64,000 nucleotides of DNA from Aliirhizobium smilacinae. Lineage in GTDB: Bacteria; Pseudomonadota; Alphaproteobacteria; Rhizobiales; Rhizobiaceae. The stretch spans positions 620,001-684,000 of the forward strand of contig NZ_VDMN01000002.1 in the NCBI RefSeq assembly GCF_006335145.1, in the 5' to 3' direction. Positions 42,861 through 51,452 of the stretch are shown here, one piece after another; position 1 is the stretch's first letter, and each line of letters begins with the position of its first letter. Both the position numbers and the translations under genes were made by a program. A model generated the notes under the pieces. That model did no database searches. It was not told the origin of the DNA and saw only the letters and a program-made list of their open reading frames with translations.

Positions 42861-43910
42861 ATGTCCCTTCCTCCCAGCTTCCGTCAGGTTCGTGCCTTCC
42901 TGTCTCTTGTGCAGCATCTGAAGTTCACGCGTGCTGCACAGGAACTGAATGTGTCGCAGCCGACATTGACGGTGCAGATCAACCAGCTCGAGGAACAGTT
43001 GGGCATCAAGCTTTTCGATCGCAACAAACGGCGGGTCGAACTGACACCAGCAGGGCGCAATATCCTGCCGCTTATGGAGCGGCTTGCCATCAACATGGAC
43101 GACATCCTGCTTGCCGCATCGGACCTGACCTATGCCCGAAGGGGGATCGTCAAGATCGCCGCCTTGCCGTCTGTCGCCGCGAGCTTTCTGCCGCGTGCAA
43201 TCATGGTTTTCCGGCAGCAGAACCCAGGTATCGAGATCAATGTCTGGGATGTCGTCGGCGAAGATATCATCAAGCTTGTGAAGGCCGAGGAGGTCGATTT
43301 CGGCATCGGGACGCGCATCAGTTCGGACAGAAGCATCAAGGTCGAGGATTATGTATCCGACAGCCTCTGCGCGTTTTTCCCCGTCGGCCATCCCCTGGCC
43401 AACGCGCCGCCGGTCCTGCAGATCAGTGACTTTGCTCCCTATCCGCTTGTCCTGACACGAAAGAACAGCACCGTTCGGGTGCTTTTCGAGCGTTCGATGG
43501 ATCGCGAAGGCTGCGAAGTCAGCGTGGCGATGGAAGCCAACTACATGTCGACGGCGCTCAGCATGGTGCGGGCAGGGGTCGGTGTCGCAATCCTTCCCAC
43601 CTCTGCCGTCGAAGCCGGCAACATGACGGGCCTTGCCTACAAGCTTGTCGAAGCTCCCTGGTTCAATCGCCGGGTCGGCATCATCCGCAAGGCCGACCAT
43701 TCGCTTCAACCGGTCGCCCAGCGCTTCATCGAAACGATGCACAGCATGCCGGATCTTCGCAGCGACGAGAGTTTTAAATCGGCCCGTCGGCTCGACACGG
43801 TGCCGGCAAGAGTGGCGGGACCGGGAATGGGAAAACAGGATGGTCTTCCTGCATCTTTTCCCGGAGGAATGGCTCGAACCGATAAGGTGGCCTTAGCCCC
43901 GATGGAATAG
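42861..43910 (+). CDS. LysR-family regulator with long C-terminal tail
   Basis: A 349-residue LysR protein. The N-terminal winged helix is at residues 1-65 (FRQVRAFLSLVQHLKFTRAA, VSQPTLTVQINQLEEQLGIKLF), then an effector domain (KIAALPSVAASFLPRAIMVF, YMSTALSMVRAGVGVAILP). The usual length is about 300; the last ~48 residues (from SDESFKSARRLD) form a polar extension I cannot assign. ATG 42861 follows a region with no clear operator. No divergent gene is present; its neighbour is the convergent peptide-type ABC operon ending at 43952, so its target is unknown. Confidence 0.85.
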   Translation: MSLPPSFRQVRAFLSLVQHLKFTRAAQELNVSQPTLTVQINQLEEQLGIKLFDRNKRRVELTPAGRNILPLMERLAINMDDILLAASDLTYARRGIVKIAALPSVAASFLPRAIMVFRQQNPGIEINVWDVVGEDIIKLVKAEEVDFGIGTRISSDRSIKVEDYVSDSLCAFFPVGHPLANAPPVLQISDFAPYPLVLTRKNSTVRVLFERSMDREGCEVSVAMEANYMSTALSMVRAGVGVAILPTSAVEAGNMTGLAYKLVEAPWFNRRVGIIRKADHSLQPVAQRFIETMHSMPDLRSDESFKSARRLDTVPARVAGPGMGKQDGLPASFPGGMARTDKVALAPME

Positions 43911-43951
43911 CTTTCGACAGGCGCATGGCAGAGGGGGCGATGGAACGCCTC

Positions 43952-44350
43952 TTAATCGGCGGCGATTGCCTCGATCTCAAGCAGCCAGTTGGGGTCATAG
44001 ACATCCGTAATGATGGTCGAGAGCGCGATAAGGTGCTCGCCCATCACTTCGAAGCGGACCTTGGCATTGATATCGCGATCCTCATAGCGCTTCAGGAACG
44101 TCGTCACCTTGACCAGGTTCGAAAGGCCCATGCCTGCCGCTTCGAGCTGTGCAATGACATTGGCCCAGCAAAGCCTTGCCTGCTCCTCGAAAACCGCGGG
44201 AACGCTGCCGTCTCTTCCGGCCGGAATCTGTCCGCTGATGAACAGCAAGCTGCTGTGGCCGGAAAGGGCAATGGCCTGGGAATAGCGTCGATGCAGGGAT
44301 TGTGGTGCATTCTCGGCGTTGACGGGTTCGATCTTCAGCTCTTTGGTCAT
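43952..44350 (-). CDS. Rid-family protein lacking the classical arginine
   Basis: A 132-residue YjgF/Rid protein; ATG 44350 overlaps the upstream ATPase stop by 4 bases. The fold markers are YSQAIALSGHSSLLFISGQIP, VIAQLEAAGMGLSNLVKVTTFL and LLEIEAIAAD. In RidA enamine/imine deaminases an arginine precedes the final strand; here the segment reads YDPNWLLEIEAIA with no arginine. It therefore probably belongs to another Rid subfamily with a different reaction. As last gene of the GntR-ABC-GGT operon it should act on an intermediate of that pathway. Confidence 0.82.
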   Translation of the reverse strand: MTKELKIEPVNAENAPQSLHRRYSQAIALSGHSSLLFISGQIPAGRDGSVPAVFEEQARLCWANVIAQLEAAGMGLSNLVKVTTFLKRYEDRDINAKVRFEVMGEHLIALSTIITDVYDPNWLLEIEAIAAD

Positions 44351-45348
44351 GCGAAACTTCCTTCCTCGTTGAGCCGTGATGCGCGCACATGGCATGCGGC
44401 CCGTTCCTGCTTGCCGGCCGCGACGAGCGGTGGCGGCACGCGCCGGCAAATCTCCTCAGCCAGCGGACAGCGGGTGACGAAGGAGCAACCTGCCGGTGGA
44501 TTGGCCGGGCTCGGCAGATCCCCAGTCAGGACGATCCTCCTGCGGGCTCTTTGCGCGACGGGATCGGGCAAGGGAACGGCAGAGAGAAGCGCTTCCGTAT
44601 AGGGATGTACCGGCCGCGCAAAAACCGTTTCGGTCGGCCCGGTCTCGACCAGTTTTCCCAGATACATCACCGCCACGCGATCGGCGAAATGACGCACGAC
44701 GGAGAGATCGTGACTGATGAACAGGTAGGAGAGTCCAAAGCGCCTTTGCAGATCGAGCAGAAGGTTGAGGATCTGCGATCGGATCGAGACGTCGAGTGCC
44801 GAAACCGGCTCATCGAGGATCAGCAGTTTCGGTTGCAACGCCAGAGCCCTTGCGATGACGATCCGCTGGCGCTGGCCACCGGAAAAGGCGTTCGGCCGGC
44901 GCTCGGCATGCTGCGGATGCAGGCCGACAAGCGAAAGCAGTTCCGCCACCCGCTCGGCACGCTCTTTCGCATCGCCCACGCCATGAATGGCAAGCGGTTC
45001 GGCAATGCTGTCGCCGATCGACATTTTCGGATTGAGCGCGGCGACCGGATCCTGGAAGACGGTCTGGATGTCGCGGGAAAGGCGGATGCGTGTCTGGCGT
45101 TCGCCATGCCTTACGTCTTCGCCAGCAAAGGAGATGACACCGGCGGTGGGAATCTGCATGCCGAGAACGGCAGCGCCGAGCGTGGACTTTCCGCAGCCGC
45201 TTTCGCCGACCAGCGCCATGCTTTCGCCGGGCGCAATATCGAAATCGACGCCATCGACAGCCTTCACATAACGGACGTCACGGCTCCAGATGCCCCTGCT
45301 GATGGGAAAGTGGACCTTGAGACCGCGGACGGAGAGGAGTGGAGCCAT
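44347..45348 (-). CDS. Peptide-type ABC ATPase, OppF/DppF class
   Basis: A 333-residue ATPase. Walker A is [10 protein letters not shown] (about residues 50-59), then FQDPVAALNPKMSIG, the signature FSGGQRQRIVIARAL, Walker B LLILDEPVSALDVSIRSQ and the switch histidine FISHDLSVVRHFADR. The C-terminal oligopeptide/dipeptide domain with PAGCSFVTRCPLA contains the Cys pattern that can hold an Fe-S cluster. ATG 45348 shares a base with the OppD stop (TGATG). It works with the OppD-like ATPase at 45348-46322 and the permeases at 49587 and 50453. Confidence 0.9.
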   Translation of the reverse strand: MAPLLSVRGLKVHFPISRGIWSRDVRYVKAVDGVDFDIAPGESMALVGESGCGKSTLGAAVLGMQIPTAGVISFAGEDVRHGERQTRIRLSRDIQTVFQDPVAALNPKMSIGDSIAEPLAIHGVGDAKERAERVAELLSLVGLHPQHAERRPNAFSGGQRQRIVIARALALQPKLLILDEPVSALDVSIRSQILNLLLDLQRRFGLSYLFISHDLSVVRHFADRVAVMYLGKLVETGPTETVFARPVHPYTEALLSAVPLPDPVAQRARRRIVLTGDLPSPANPPAGCSFVTRCPLAEEICRRVPPPLVAAGKQERAACHVRASRLNEEGSFA

Positions 45349-46322
45349 CAGACGAGCGCCTCCACGCGATCGCTGTGCCAGCAGGCGGCACGGCCGATAT
45401 CGGGCCTTGGCGAAAGTGCCGGCTGTTCGCTCAGGCACCTGTCGCCGGCCACGGGACAGCGCGGATTGAAGCGACATCCGGCCGGCCATGATCCGATGTC
45501 CGGCACCATGCCCTCGATAACGGGCAGTTCAGTTTTGGCCGCGCCATCGAGGCGGGGAATGGTGGAGAGAAGAAGCCGCGTATAGGGATGGCGCTGGCCG
45601 GCAAAGATGGCATCGACCGGCGCCTCCTCGACGATGCGGCCGGAATACATCACGGCAACCCGATCCGCCATGTCGGCAACAACGCCCATGTCGTGGGTGA
45701 TCAGCAGGATGGCCGTGCCCGTCTCCTCCCGCAGCCGTTTCATCAGCTCGAGAATCTGTGCCTGGATCGTCACGTCGAGCGCCGTCGTCGGCTCGTCGGC
45801 GATCAGGAGTTTTGGCCGACAGATCAGCGCCATGGCGATCATCGCCCGCTGGCACATGCCGCCGGAAAGCTCGAATGGATATTGCCGGTAACGCAGCTGC
45901 GGCTCGGGAATACCCACTTCCGCCAGCATGTCGATGGCGGCGGCTTTGGCCTCGCGGGAGGATGCACCGCGGTGGATGATCAGGCTTTCCTCGATCTGCT
46001 TGCCGATCGGCATCAGTGGATTGAGCGAGGCGACCGGCTCCTGGAAGATCATCGCGAGTTCCGCGCCGCGCAACTGCCGGCGCCGCTCCTCGCTGATGCT
46101 GACAAGATCGGATCCGCCAAGCTCCACCCGGCCTTTATCGATCCTCGCCACTTTCGGAAGAAGCCCCATCACGGCAAATGCCGTCATCGATTTGCCGCAG
46201 CCGGATTCCCCCACCAGCGAGACGATCTCCCCTGCATGGATGGAAAGCGAAACGCCGTCGACCACCGTATTGCCTCGGATCGAGACGGAAAGATCGCTGA
46301 CGGCCAGGACAGGTCCCGTCAT
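45348..46322 (-). CDS. Peptide-type ABC ATPase, OppD/DppD class
   Basis: A 324-residue ATPase with Walker [26 protein letters not shown], signature [15 protein letters not shown], Walker [19 protein letters not shown] and [15 protein letters not shown]. The C-terminal part has the [17 protein letters not shown] cysteine cluster. ATG 46322 overlaps the gamma-glutamyltransferase stop (ATGA at 46319). Together with the OppF-like partner it makes the ATPase pair of the family-5 importer. Confidence 0.9.
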   Translation of the reverse strand: MTGPVLAVSDLSVSIRGNTVVDGVSLSIHAGEIVSLVGESGCGKSMTAFAVMGLLPKVARIDKGRVELGGSDLVSISEERRRQLRGAELAMIFQEPVASLNPLMPIGKQIEESLIIHRGASSREAKAAAIDMLAEVGIPEPQLRYRQYPFELSGGMCQRAMIAMALICRPKLLIADEPTTALDVTIQAQILELMKRLREETGTAILLITHDMGVVADMADRVAVMYSGRIVEEAPVDAIFAGQRHPYTRLLLSTIPRLDGAAKTELPVIEGMVPDIGSWPAGCRFNPRCPVAGDRCLSEQPALSPRPDIGRAACWHSDRVEALV

Positions 46323-47860
46323 CGTTTCTCCTCGCCAGTCGCTGCCCACGGGTGGTTTGGATGCGCCATGGCGACGAATTCATCGCCATCTCGCATCACG
46401 GCCGAGGGAATGGCGAAATTGACGGGATAGAGCGTGTCCTCGACGATCTCGACGGGAAATTCGCCGGAAAGCCTGTTGGCGACGTCTGCACGGGCACGGC
46501 GATCGACCACGATCGTGACGCCGCTCGCGTCGATCCGCGGGCTCATGAACGCATCTTCCAGCGAAAGCCCGAAACAGGCCACGTAAGACAGAAGCTGAAC
46601 GACGGCGGGCATGATCTGCCGACCGCCTGCCGCACCCAGCGCCATATAGGGCTTGCCGTCGCGCGTCGCGATGATCGGGCACATATTGGCGAGCGGCCGC
46701 ACACCCGGCGCGATCGAATTGGGCTGGCCCTTGCGGGGGTCGAACCACATCATGCCGTTGTTCATCAGGAAACCGGTCTGCGGCAGCAAGACTTTCGAGC
46801 CGAAGCGGGACAGGAGCGTATTGGTGAGCGACACCATCGTGCCGCTGGCATCGACGATGCTGATATGGGTCGTGCAGCTACCTCCGCCGGCATGGCCGAG
46901 GCTGCGCAGGCGATGTTCCGATGCCCGGCGCAGCGCCCGCGCAAACGCCAGCGAACTGGTGCCGGACAGTGGATCTTCCGTCGGCAATGTCTTGTCGAGT
47001 TCGGAAATCGCGTCGATCATCGTCGGACCGCCGGACAGGCCGCCCATGGCGTAGATGTCGAGGCCGCGATAGCCATGCTTCAGCGGTTCCAGCCACCGCG
47101 GGTGGTAGCTGGAAAGATCGTCGTCTCCGATGCGGGAGCCACCAGCTTGAAGATCCGCAACAATCTTCCGGGCCGTTTCGCCCTCGTAGAAATCCCGTGC
47201 TCCGGCTTTCGCCAGCCGCTCCAGCGTTGCCGCCTTAGCGGGCATCGGGAGATAGGCCTGCACGCCGCGCTCGGGCGCCCGAGGGGGGCGGCCATCGACG
47301 AGAAAGATGGATGACGATGCCGGAAAACGCGACAGGCCGGCAGCATCGATCGCCAGCGCCAGCACAGTGAACCAATCGAGTTGCGTGCCGCGATGCGCGT
47401 GCTCGATTGCCGGCTGGAGAGCCTCTTCCCAGGTCAGGGTTCCGAATTTTTCAAGCGCTTCCGAAAGCCCCGCAATCGCACCCGGCGTGCAGATGGACGA
47501 ATAGCCGATGAGATTGCGGTCGCCGGCAACCGACGGCCAGTCGAACCAGTCGCCATCGCGCCCGGCGGCCAGCGGATAATCTTCCGGGTCTAGCATTGAC
47601 GCGGATTTCACGTTGAAATCGAGCGTATCGACGACACCGGTTGCGCCGTCCGCCCTGAGCAGAAATCCGCCGCCGCCGATGCCGGAAAGCCAGGGTTCGA
47701 CAATGCTGAGCACCAGGGCCGTGACGACTGCCGCATCAACGGCATTGCCACCGCGCGAAAGCACTGCGGCTCCCGCCTCCGCGGCAAGCCGGTTCTGGCA
47801 GGCGATCAGTCCGTGGCGGCTGCGGGTCTCGCCCTTGCGAATGGTCCAGCTCTCTTTCAT
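46319..47860 (-). CDS. Gamma-glutamyltransferase-family protein (Ntn hydrolase)
   Basis: A 513-residue GGT-like enzyme. The self-cleaving nucleophile is probably Thr330 in GGGSCTTHISIVDASG, matching TTHYSVV of E. coli GGT. The small-subunit features NTLLSRFGSKVLLPQTGF and GGRQIMPAVVQLL follow. There is no signal peptide, so unlike the classical periplasmic enzyme it should process an imported substrate. ATG 47860 overlaps the deacetylase stop. Cytoplasmic GGT-like acylases hydrolyse gamma-glutamyl or related amide bonds; their presence beside an amidohydrolase suggests stepwise breakdown of an amide-linked compound. Confidence 0.87.
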   Translation of the reverse strand: MKESWTIRKGETRSRHGLIACQNRLAAEAGAAVLSRGGNAVDAAVVTALVLSIVEPWLSGIGGGGFLLRADGATGVVDTLDFNVKSASMLDPEDYPLAAGRDGDWFDWPSVAGDRNLIGYSSICTPGAIAGLSEALEKFGTLTWEEALQPAIEHAHRGTQLDWFTVLALAIDAAGLSRFPASSSIFLVDGRPPRAPERGVQAYLPMPAKAATLERLAKAGARDFYEGETARKIVADLQAGGSRIGDDDLSSYHPRWLEPLKHGYRGLDIYAMGGLSGGPTMIDAISELDKTLPTEDPLSGTSSLAFARALRRASEHRLRSLGHAGGGSCTTHISIVDASGTMVSLTNTLLSRFGSKVLLPQTGFLMNNGMMWFDPRKGQPNSIAPGVRPLANMCPIIATRDGKPYMALGAAGGRQIMPAVVQLLSYVACFGLSLEDAFMSPRIDASGVTIVVDRRARADVANRLSGEFPVEIVEDTLYPVNFAIPSAVMRDGDEFVAMAHPNHPWAATGEEKR

Positions 47861-48777
47861 GCGTTCTTTCCAAATCGCCGCGAGGCGATCGCCTGCGGTA
47901 TTTTTGCCTCGACGGCGAAGCGGTTGCGATTGGCGGAGCCCTGATGAAAACGGGCGATCTCGTCAGCGGTCGCGACCCAGGCTGTCGGCTCGTCTGCAAT
48001 TTCCTGCAGAAGGTCTTCGAGAAGCGCGATGCGCTGTGCGCGTCCGGAAATCCAGTCATGTATGGTCAGGGTGAAAAGACCGCCGAAACGGTGCAGGGTA
48101 CGCCACTCCGATTTCCAGTCCTCCAGCACCATACGCCCGGATTGCATCGGAAACCGATCCCGGCCACCGCCCTCGAACTTGAAGAAGATCGCATCGTCGG
48201 TGGCCCATTGGACCGGAATTTCCGTCACGCCCTCGATCTCGTAAGGGTGGTCGAAGCCGGAGAGCGAGCTGTCATAGGCAAGGCCTAACCGCTTCACCTC
48301 GGACAACATGTGCGGCGTCATCTCCCAGGCCGGCGACCGGAAGCCGCTTGGTCGCTTTCCTGTCTGCGCGATGAAGAGTTCCAGGCTCGCCTCAAGCGCG
48401 CCAGTGAACTCCGCATCGGAGATTTCCGAAACGATCTCGTGGAAATAGCCATGCAGGCCGATCTCGTGTCCAGCGTCCAGCAGCGCCGGCAACATGTCCG
48501 GGTGCTGTTCGGCCACGTGGCCGGGCACATAAAAGCTGGCCTTGAAGTCGAAACGGGCAAAAAGCTCGACCAGACGCCAGAGGCCGGTGCGTGGACCGAA
48601 ATTGCGGATTTCGTGGGTGCCGAGCCGCTCCGGTGCGCTGTCTCCCTGAGACCAAAGGAACGGAGAATTCGCATCGACATCGACGGAGAGCAGCACCGCA
48701 GACTGTTTGCCCTCCGGCCAGGTATAGGCGGGGAAGGCGGATAGTGGTGCGGTCGGATCTGGCTTCTGGTCTGGCAT
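47857..48777 (-). CDS. Polysaccharide-deacetylase (NodB/PuuE)-family amidohydrolase
   Basis: A 306-residue NodB-homology enzyme. ATG 48777 is chosen at the beginning of the conserved part (MPDQKPDPTAPLSAFP). Metal and catalytic elements are SVDVDAN (Asp), HGYFHE (HxxxH), GFRSPAWEMT and the late TIHDWISG. Without a signal peptide it resembles PuuE/PgdA-like cytosolic C-N hydrolases such as allantoinase or peptidoglycan deacetylase relatives rather than a cell-wall enzyme. It is placed between the SDR and the GGT-like gene, the latter overlapping by 4 bases. Substrate unknown; an N-acyl or cyclic amide is plausible. Confidence 0.83.
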   Translation of the reverse strand: MPDQKPDPTAPLSAFPAYTWPEGKQSAVLLSVDVDANSPFLWSQGDSAPERLGTHEIRNFGPRTGLWRLVELFARFDFKASFYVPGHVAEQHPDMLPALLDAGHEIGLHGYFHEIVSEISDAEFTGALEASLELFIAQTGKRPSGFRSPAWEMTPHMLSEVKRLGLAYDSSLSGFDHPYEIEGVTEIPVQWATDDAIFFKFEGGGRDRFPMQSGRMVLEDWKSEWRTLHRFGGLFTLTIHDWISGRAQRIALLEDLLQEIADEPTAWVATADEIARFHQGSANRNRFAVEAKIPQAIASRRFGKNA

Positions 48778-48793
48778 AGCTTCGTCCCCGGCC

Positions 48794-49579
48794 TTAGAGA
48801 GCTTTCTTCTTGTCCTGATAGACGGCGAGCGAGCCGATCGAATTGCCGCCATCGACGGCAAGGGTCGCGCCGGTGATGTAGGACGCCGCGGATGACGACA
48901 GGAACAGCACGGCATTCGACACGTCGTCGCTGCTCGAGGCACGGCCGAGCGGAATGGCGTCGGTCACCGTCTTGATATGTTCCTTGCTCAGGGTGCTGAC
49001 GTTGCTGCCGGCGGCAAAACCCGGCTCGACGATATTGACGCGAATGCCGTATTCGGCGAGCTCGATGGCAAATCCCTTGGTCAGCCGATCGAGCGCGGTC
49101 TTGGAGGTCGAGTAGGTCACGGCGGTGCGCCGCATCTTGCGGGCAGCACCCGAGGAGATGTTGACGATCGATCCCTTCACGCTCTTTTCGACCATCTGCC
49201 GGGCAAACAATTTCGACAGGTAGAAAGGCGCCCTGAGGTTCACGCCCATGATCGCGTCGAAGTCTTCGATCTCCATATCGAGCAGAAAGCCGGAGGGGTA
49301 GATCCCGGCATTGTTGACGAGAATGTCCGGCGCACCCCAGCGGCTGGCAATTTCGGTGGCAAACCGTTCCATATCCGGCGAACTCATCAGGTTCGTCGTG
49401 ATGCCGAAGGCCTGATCTCCGTAGCTCCCGACGGTCGCGGCAAGTGCCTCCGCCCGGTGGTCGGTGAGGCAGAGTTTTGCGCCGGCTTCGGCGAAGGCCT
49501 TTGTAATCCAGCCGCCGATAATGCCGCAGGCGCCGGTAACGATGACCTTCTTGCCGGCAAATTCATTGTTGAAATCCAT
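48794..49579 (-). CDS. Short-chain dehydrogenase/reductase
   Basis: A 261-residue SDR. The cofactor motif TGACGIIGG begins at residue 15, then NNAG near 89-92, with catalytic Ser142/143, Tyr156 and Lys160 (TAVTYSTSKTAL). ATG 49579 is chosen over a longer start because the conserved KKVIVTG strand follows directly. The acidic Asp40 in LTDHR suggests NAD preference. It sits between permease DppC-like (7-base gap) and the deacetylase-family gene, so it should oxidise or reduce an intermediate of the imported compound. Confidence 0.87.
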   Translation of the reverse strand: MDFNNEFAGKKVIVTGACGIIGGWITKAFAEAGAKLCLTDHRAEALAATVGSYGDQAFGITTNLMSSPDMERFATEIASRWGAPDILVNNAGIYPSGFLLDMEIEDFDAIMGVNLRAPFYLSKLFARQMVEKSVKGSIVNISSGAARKMRRTAVTYSTSKTALDRLTKGFAIELAEYGIRVNIVEPGFAAGSNVSTLSKEHIKTVTDAIPLGRASSSDDVSNAVLFLSSSAASYITGATLAVDGGNSIGSLAVYQDKKKAL

Positions 49580-49586
49580 GTCGGGA

Positions 49587-50456
49587 TTACCTTGCTTTCG
49601 GATCGAGGCGATCACGCACGTGGTCGCCGATCAGGTTGATCGATAAAACGAGAAGAAAAAGCGCGAGCCCCGGAAAGGTGGCGATCCACCAGGCGGTGGC
49701 CACATAGTTGCGGCCGGTTGAGAGCATGGCGCCCCAGCTCGCCATCGGCGGCTGAACGCCCAGGCCGAGAAAGGAAAGCCCGGCTTCGAACAGCACCATC
49801 AGGCCGAATTCGAGCGTCGCGACGACCGCAAGTGAACCGGCGATATTCGGCAGTACATGGCGGCCGAGAAGCCTTATCCAGCTGGCTCCCATGAAGTGGG
49901 AAAGCCGCACATAGGGCATGTTGGCGACCGAAAGGGTCTGGCCGTAGGCAACGCGCGCATAACGCGGCCAGCGCGTGAGCGCCAGAACGATGACGACATT
50001 GACGAGGCCCGGACCGAGCACGGCGACGGTGATGATTGCGAAGAGGATCGCCGGCACCGACAGCACGATGTCGACCAGCCGCATGATGACGATCTCGACC
50101 CAGCCGCGATAAAAGGCCGCGACCATGCCCAATATGCTGCCAAGCGTGCCGGACAGGAGAACCGAGGAGAAGGCAACAAACAGCGAAATCCGCGCGCCGT
50201 AGATCAAGCGGCTCAAAACATCTCGCCCGAGTTCGTCTGAACCAAGGATATAGGTGACACCACGCGAGACGGTGCCGGGTGCTTTCAGCCGGGCAAGCAG
50301 GTTCTGCGTATTGGGATCGACCGGTGCCACCAGCGGTGCGGCCACCGCCAGCAGCACCATCACCGCGACGATTAGCAGGAAGGGCATGGCCGTCCAGGGA
50401 ATATCGAAGGACCGAGCCGATTTCGCCGGGGTGACGGGTTGCGGTTGGGCGCTCAT
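49587..50456 (-). CDS. Peptide-type ABC permease, DppC/OppC class
   Basis: A 289-residue permease with about six helices. The N-terminal cytoplasmic part is followed by FLLIVAVMVLLAVAAPLVAP. The ILGSDELGRDVLSRLIYGAR motif is typical of DppC, and RLSHFMGASWIRLLGRHVLPNI is its coupling loop. ATG 50456 overlaps the DppB-like stop (ATGA). It forms a heterodimer with the protein from 50453-51379. Confidence 0.9.
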   Translation of the reverse strand: MSAQPQPVTPAKSARSFDIPWTAMPFLLIVAVMVLLAVAAPLVAPVDPNTQNLLARLKAPGTVSRGVTYILGSDELGRDVLSRLIYGARISLFVAFSSVLLSGTLGSILGMVAAFYRGWVEIVIMRLVDIVLSVPAILFAIITVAVLGPGLVNVVIVLALTRWPRYARVAYGQTLSVANMPYVRLSHFMGASWIRLLGRHVLPNIAGSLAVVATLEFGLMVLFEAGLSFLGLGVQPPMASWGAMLSTGRNYVATAWWIATFPGLALFLLVLSINLIGDHVRDRLDPKAR

Positions 50457-51379
50457 GAGCCGGCTCCCATGCGGATGCGCGGATCAATCAGGCTGTAAAG
50501 CAGATCGGCGATGAGGTTGAGGCCGATCGCGGTGATTGCGCCCAGCAGGACCACACCCTGGACAACCATGAAATCGCGGGCGGTAATCGCCTGTATGGTC
50601 AATTGTCCGAGCCCCGGCCAGGCAAACACCGTCTCGACGATGACCGCGCCTGCCAGGAGATTGGCAATTTCCAGCGCTGAGACCGTCACAACCGGGATCG
50701 AGGCATTGCGCAGCAGGTGGCGAAAGATGATGCGGCGCATCGGCAGGCCTTTGGCGTGGCCGGTGCGGACATAATCCTTTTCCAGTTCGTCGAGCACGGC
50801 CGTCCTCGCGACGCGGGCAAAGGTCGCCATGGATAACAGGCCGAGCGCGATCGAGGGCATGACGATGCTCGATATCTGACGCGCCCCCGATGGCGGCGCC
50901 CAGCCGAGCCAGACGCCGAAGACCATGATCATCAGGATGGCGCTCCAGAACGTCGGCATGGACTGCCCGGCAAGCACCAAACCCGAAAGCACCCGTGCGA
51001 TCGGCTTGCCGCGGCGGATCGCCAGCGTGATGCCGATCGGAATGCCGATACCGAAGGCGACCACGAGAGCGCCTCCGGCCAGCATCAGCGTGTAGGGCAG
51101 GCGGGTCCGGATCAGTTCGGCAACGGGGATGTTCTGGACATAACTGCGGCCGAAATCGAAGAGCAGCAGGTTGCCGATATATTCGAGATACTGAACAACG
51201 ACCGGCCGATCGAAGCCGAGCGCGATCCTCATCCTGTCGATATCCGCCTGCGATGCATCCATCGGCACCAGCAGCAGAACCGGGTCACCCGCCAGCCGCT
51301 GCAGGAAAAAGATCAGCGTCATCACGCCGAATATGGCGATCAGCGCTTGGAAAAGACGCTTGGCAAAAAAGATGGGCAC
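50453..51379 (-). CDS. Peptide-type ABC permease, DppB/OppB class
   Basis: A 308-residue permease. The first helix LIAIFGVMTLIFFLQRLAGDP and the DRPVVVQYLEYIGNLL segment are typical of DppB. The late VETVFAWPGLGQLTIQAITARD motif and RIIFRHLLRNASIPVVTV coupling loop are present. ATG 51379 lies 73 bases after the receptor stop, and the operon continues without a visible terminator. The partner is the DppC-like protein. Confidence 0.9.
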   Translation of the reverse strand: MPIFFAKRLFQALIAIFGVMTLIFFLQRLAGDPVLLLVPMDASQADIDRMRIALGFDRPVVVQYLEYIGNLLLFDFGRSYVQNIPVAELIRTRLPYTLMLAGGALVVAFGIGIPIGITLAIRRGKPIARVLSGLVLAGQSMPTFWSAILMIMVFGVWLGWAPPSGARQISSIVMPSIALGLLSMATFARVARTAVLDELEKDYVRTGHAKGLPMRRIIFRHLLRNASIPVVTVSALEIANLLAGAVIVETVFAWPGLGQLTIQAITARDFMVVQGVVLLGAITAIGLNLIADLLYSLIDPRIRMGAGS

Positions 51380-51452
51380 TTGGTTTCCCGTTGGGTTTCC
51401 CGCTGGTTGGGAGGGCTGCGATCCGGCGATTGCGGATCGCAGCCGGCTTCCG

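Noticed and set aside
42662..43429. Plus-strand frame beginning in the terminator and overlapping the LysR gene
   Set aside because: It overlaps a strong terminator and an unambiguous LysR gene in another frame.
44389..45585. 398-codon plus-strand frame opposite the OppF-like gene
   Set aside because: Antisense shadow of an intact ATPase gene.
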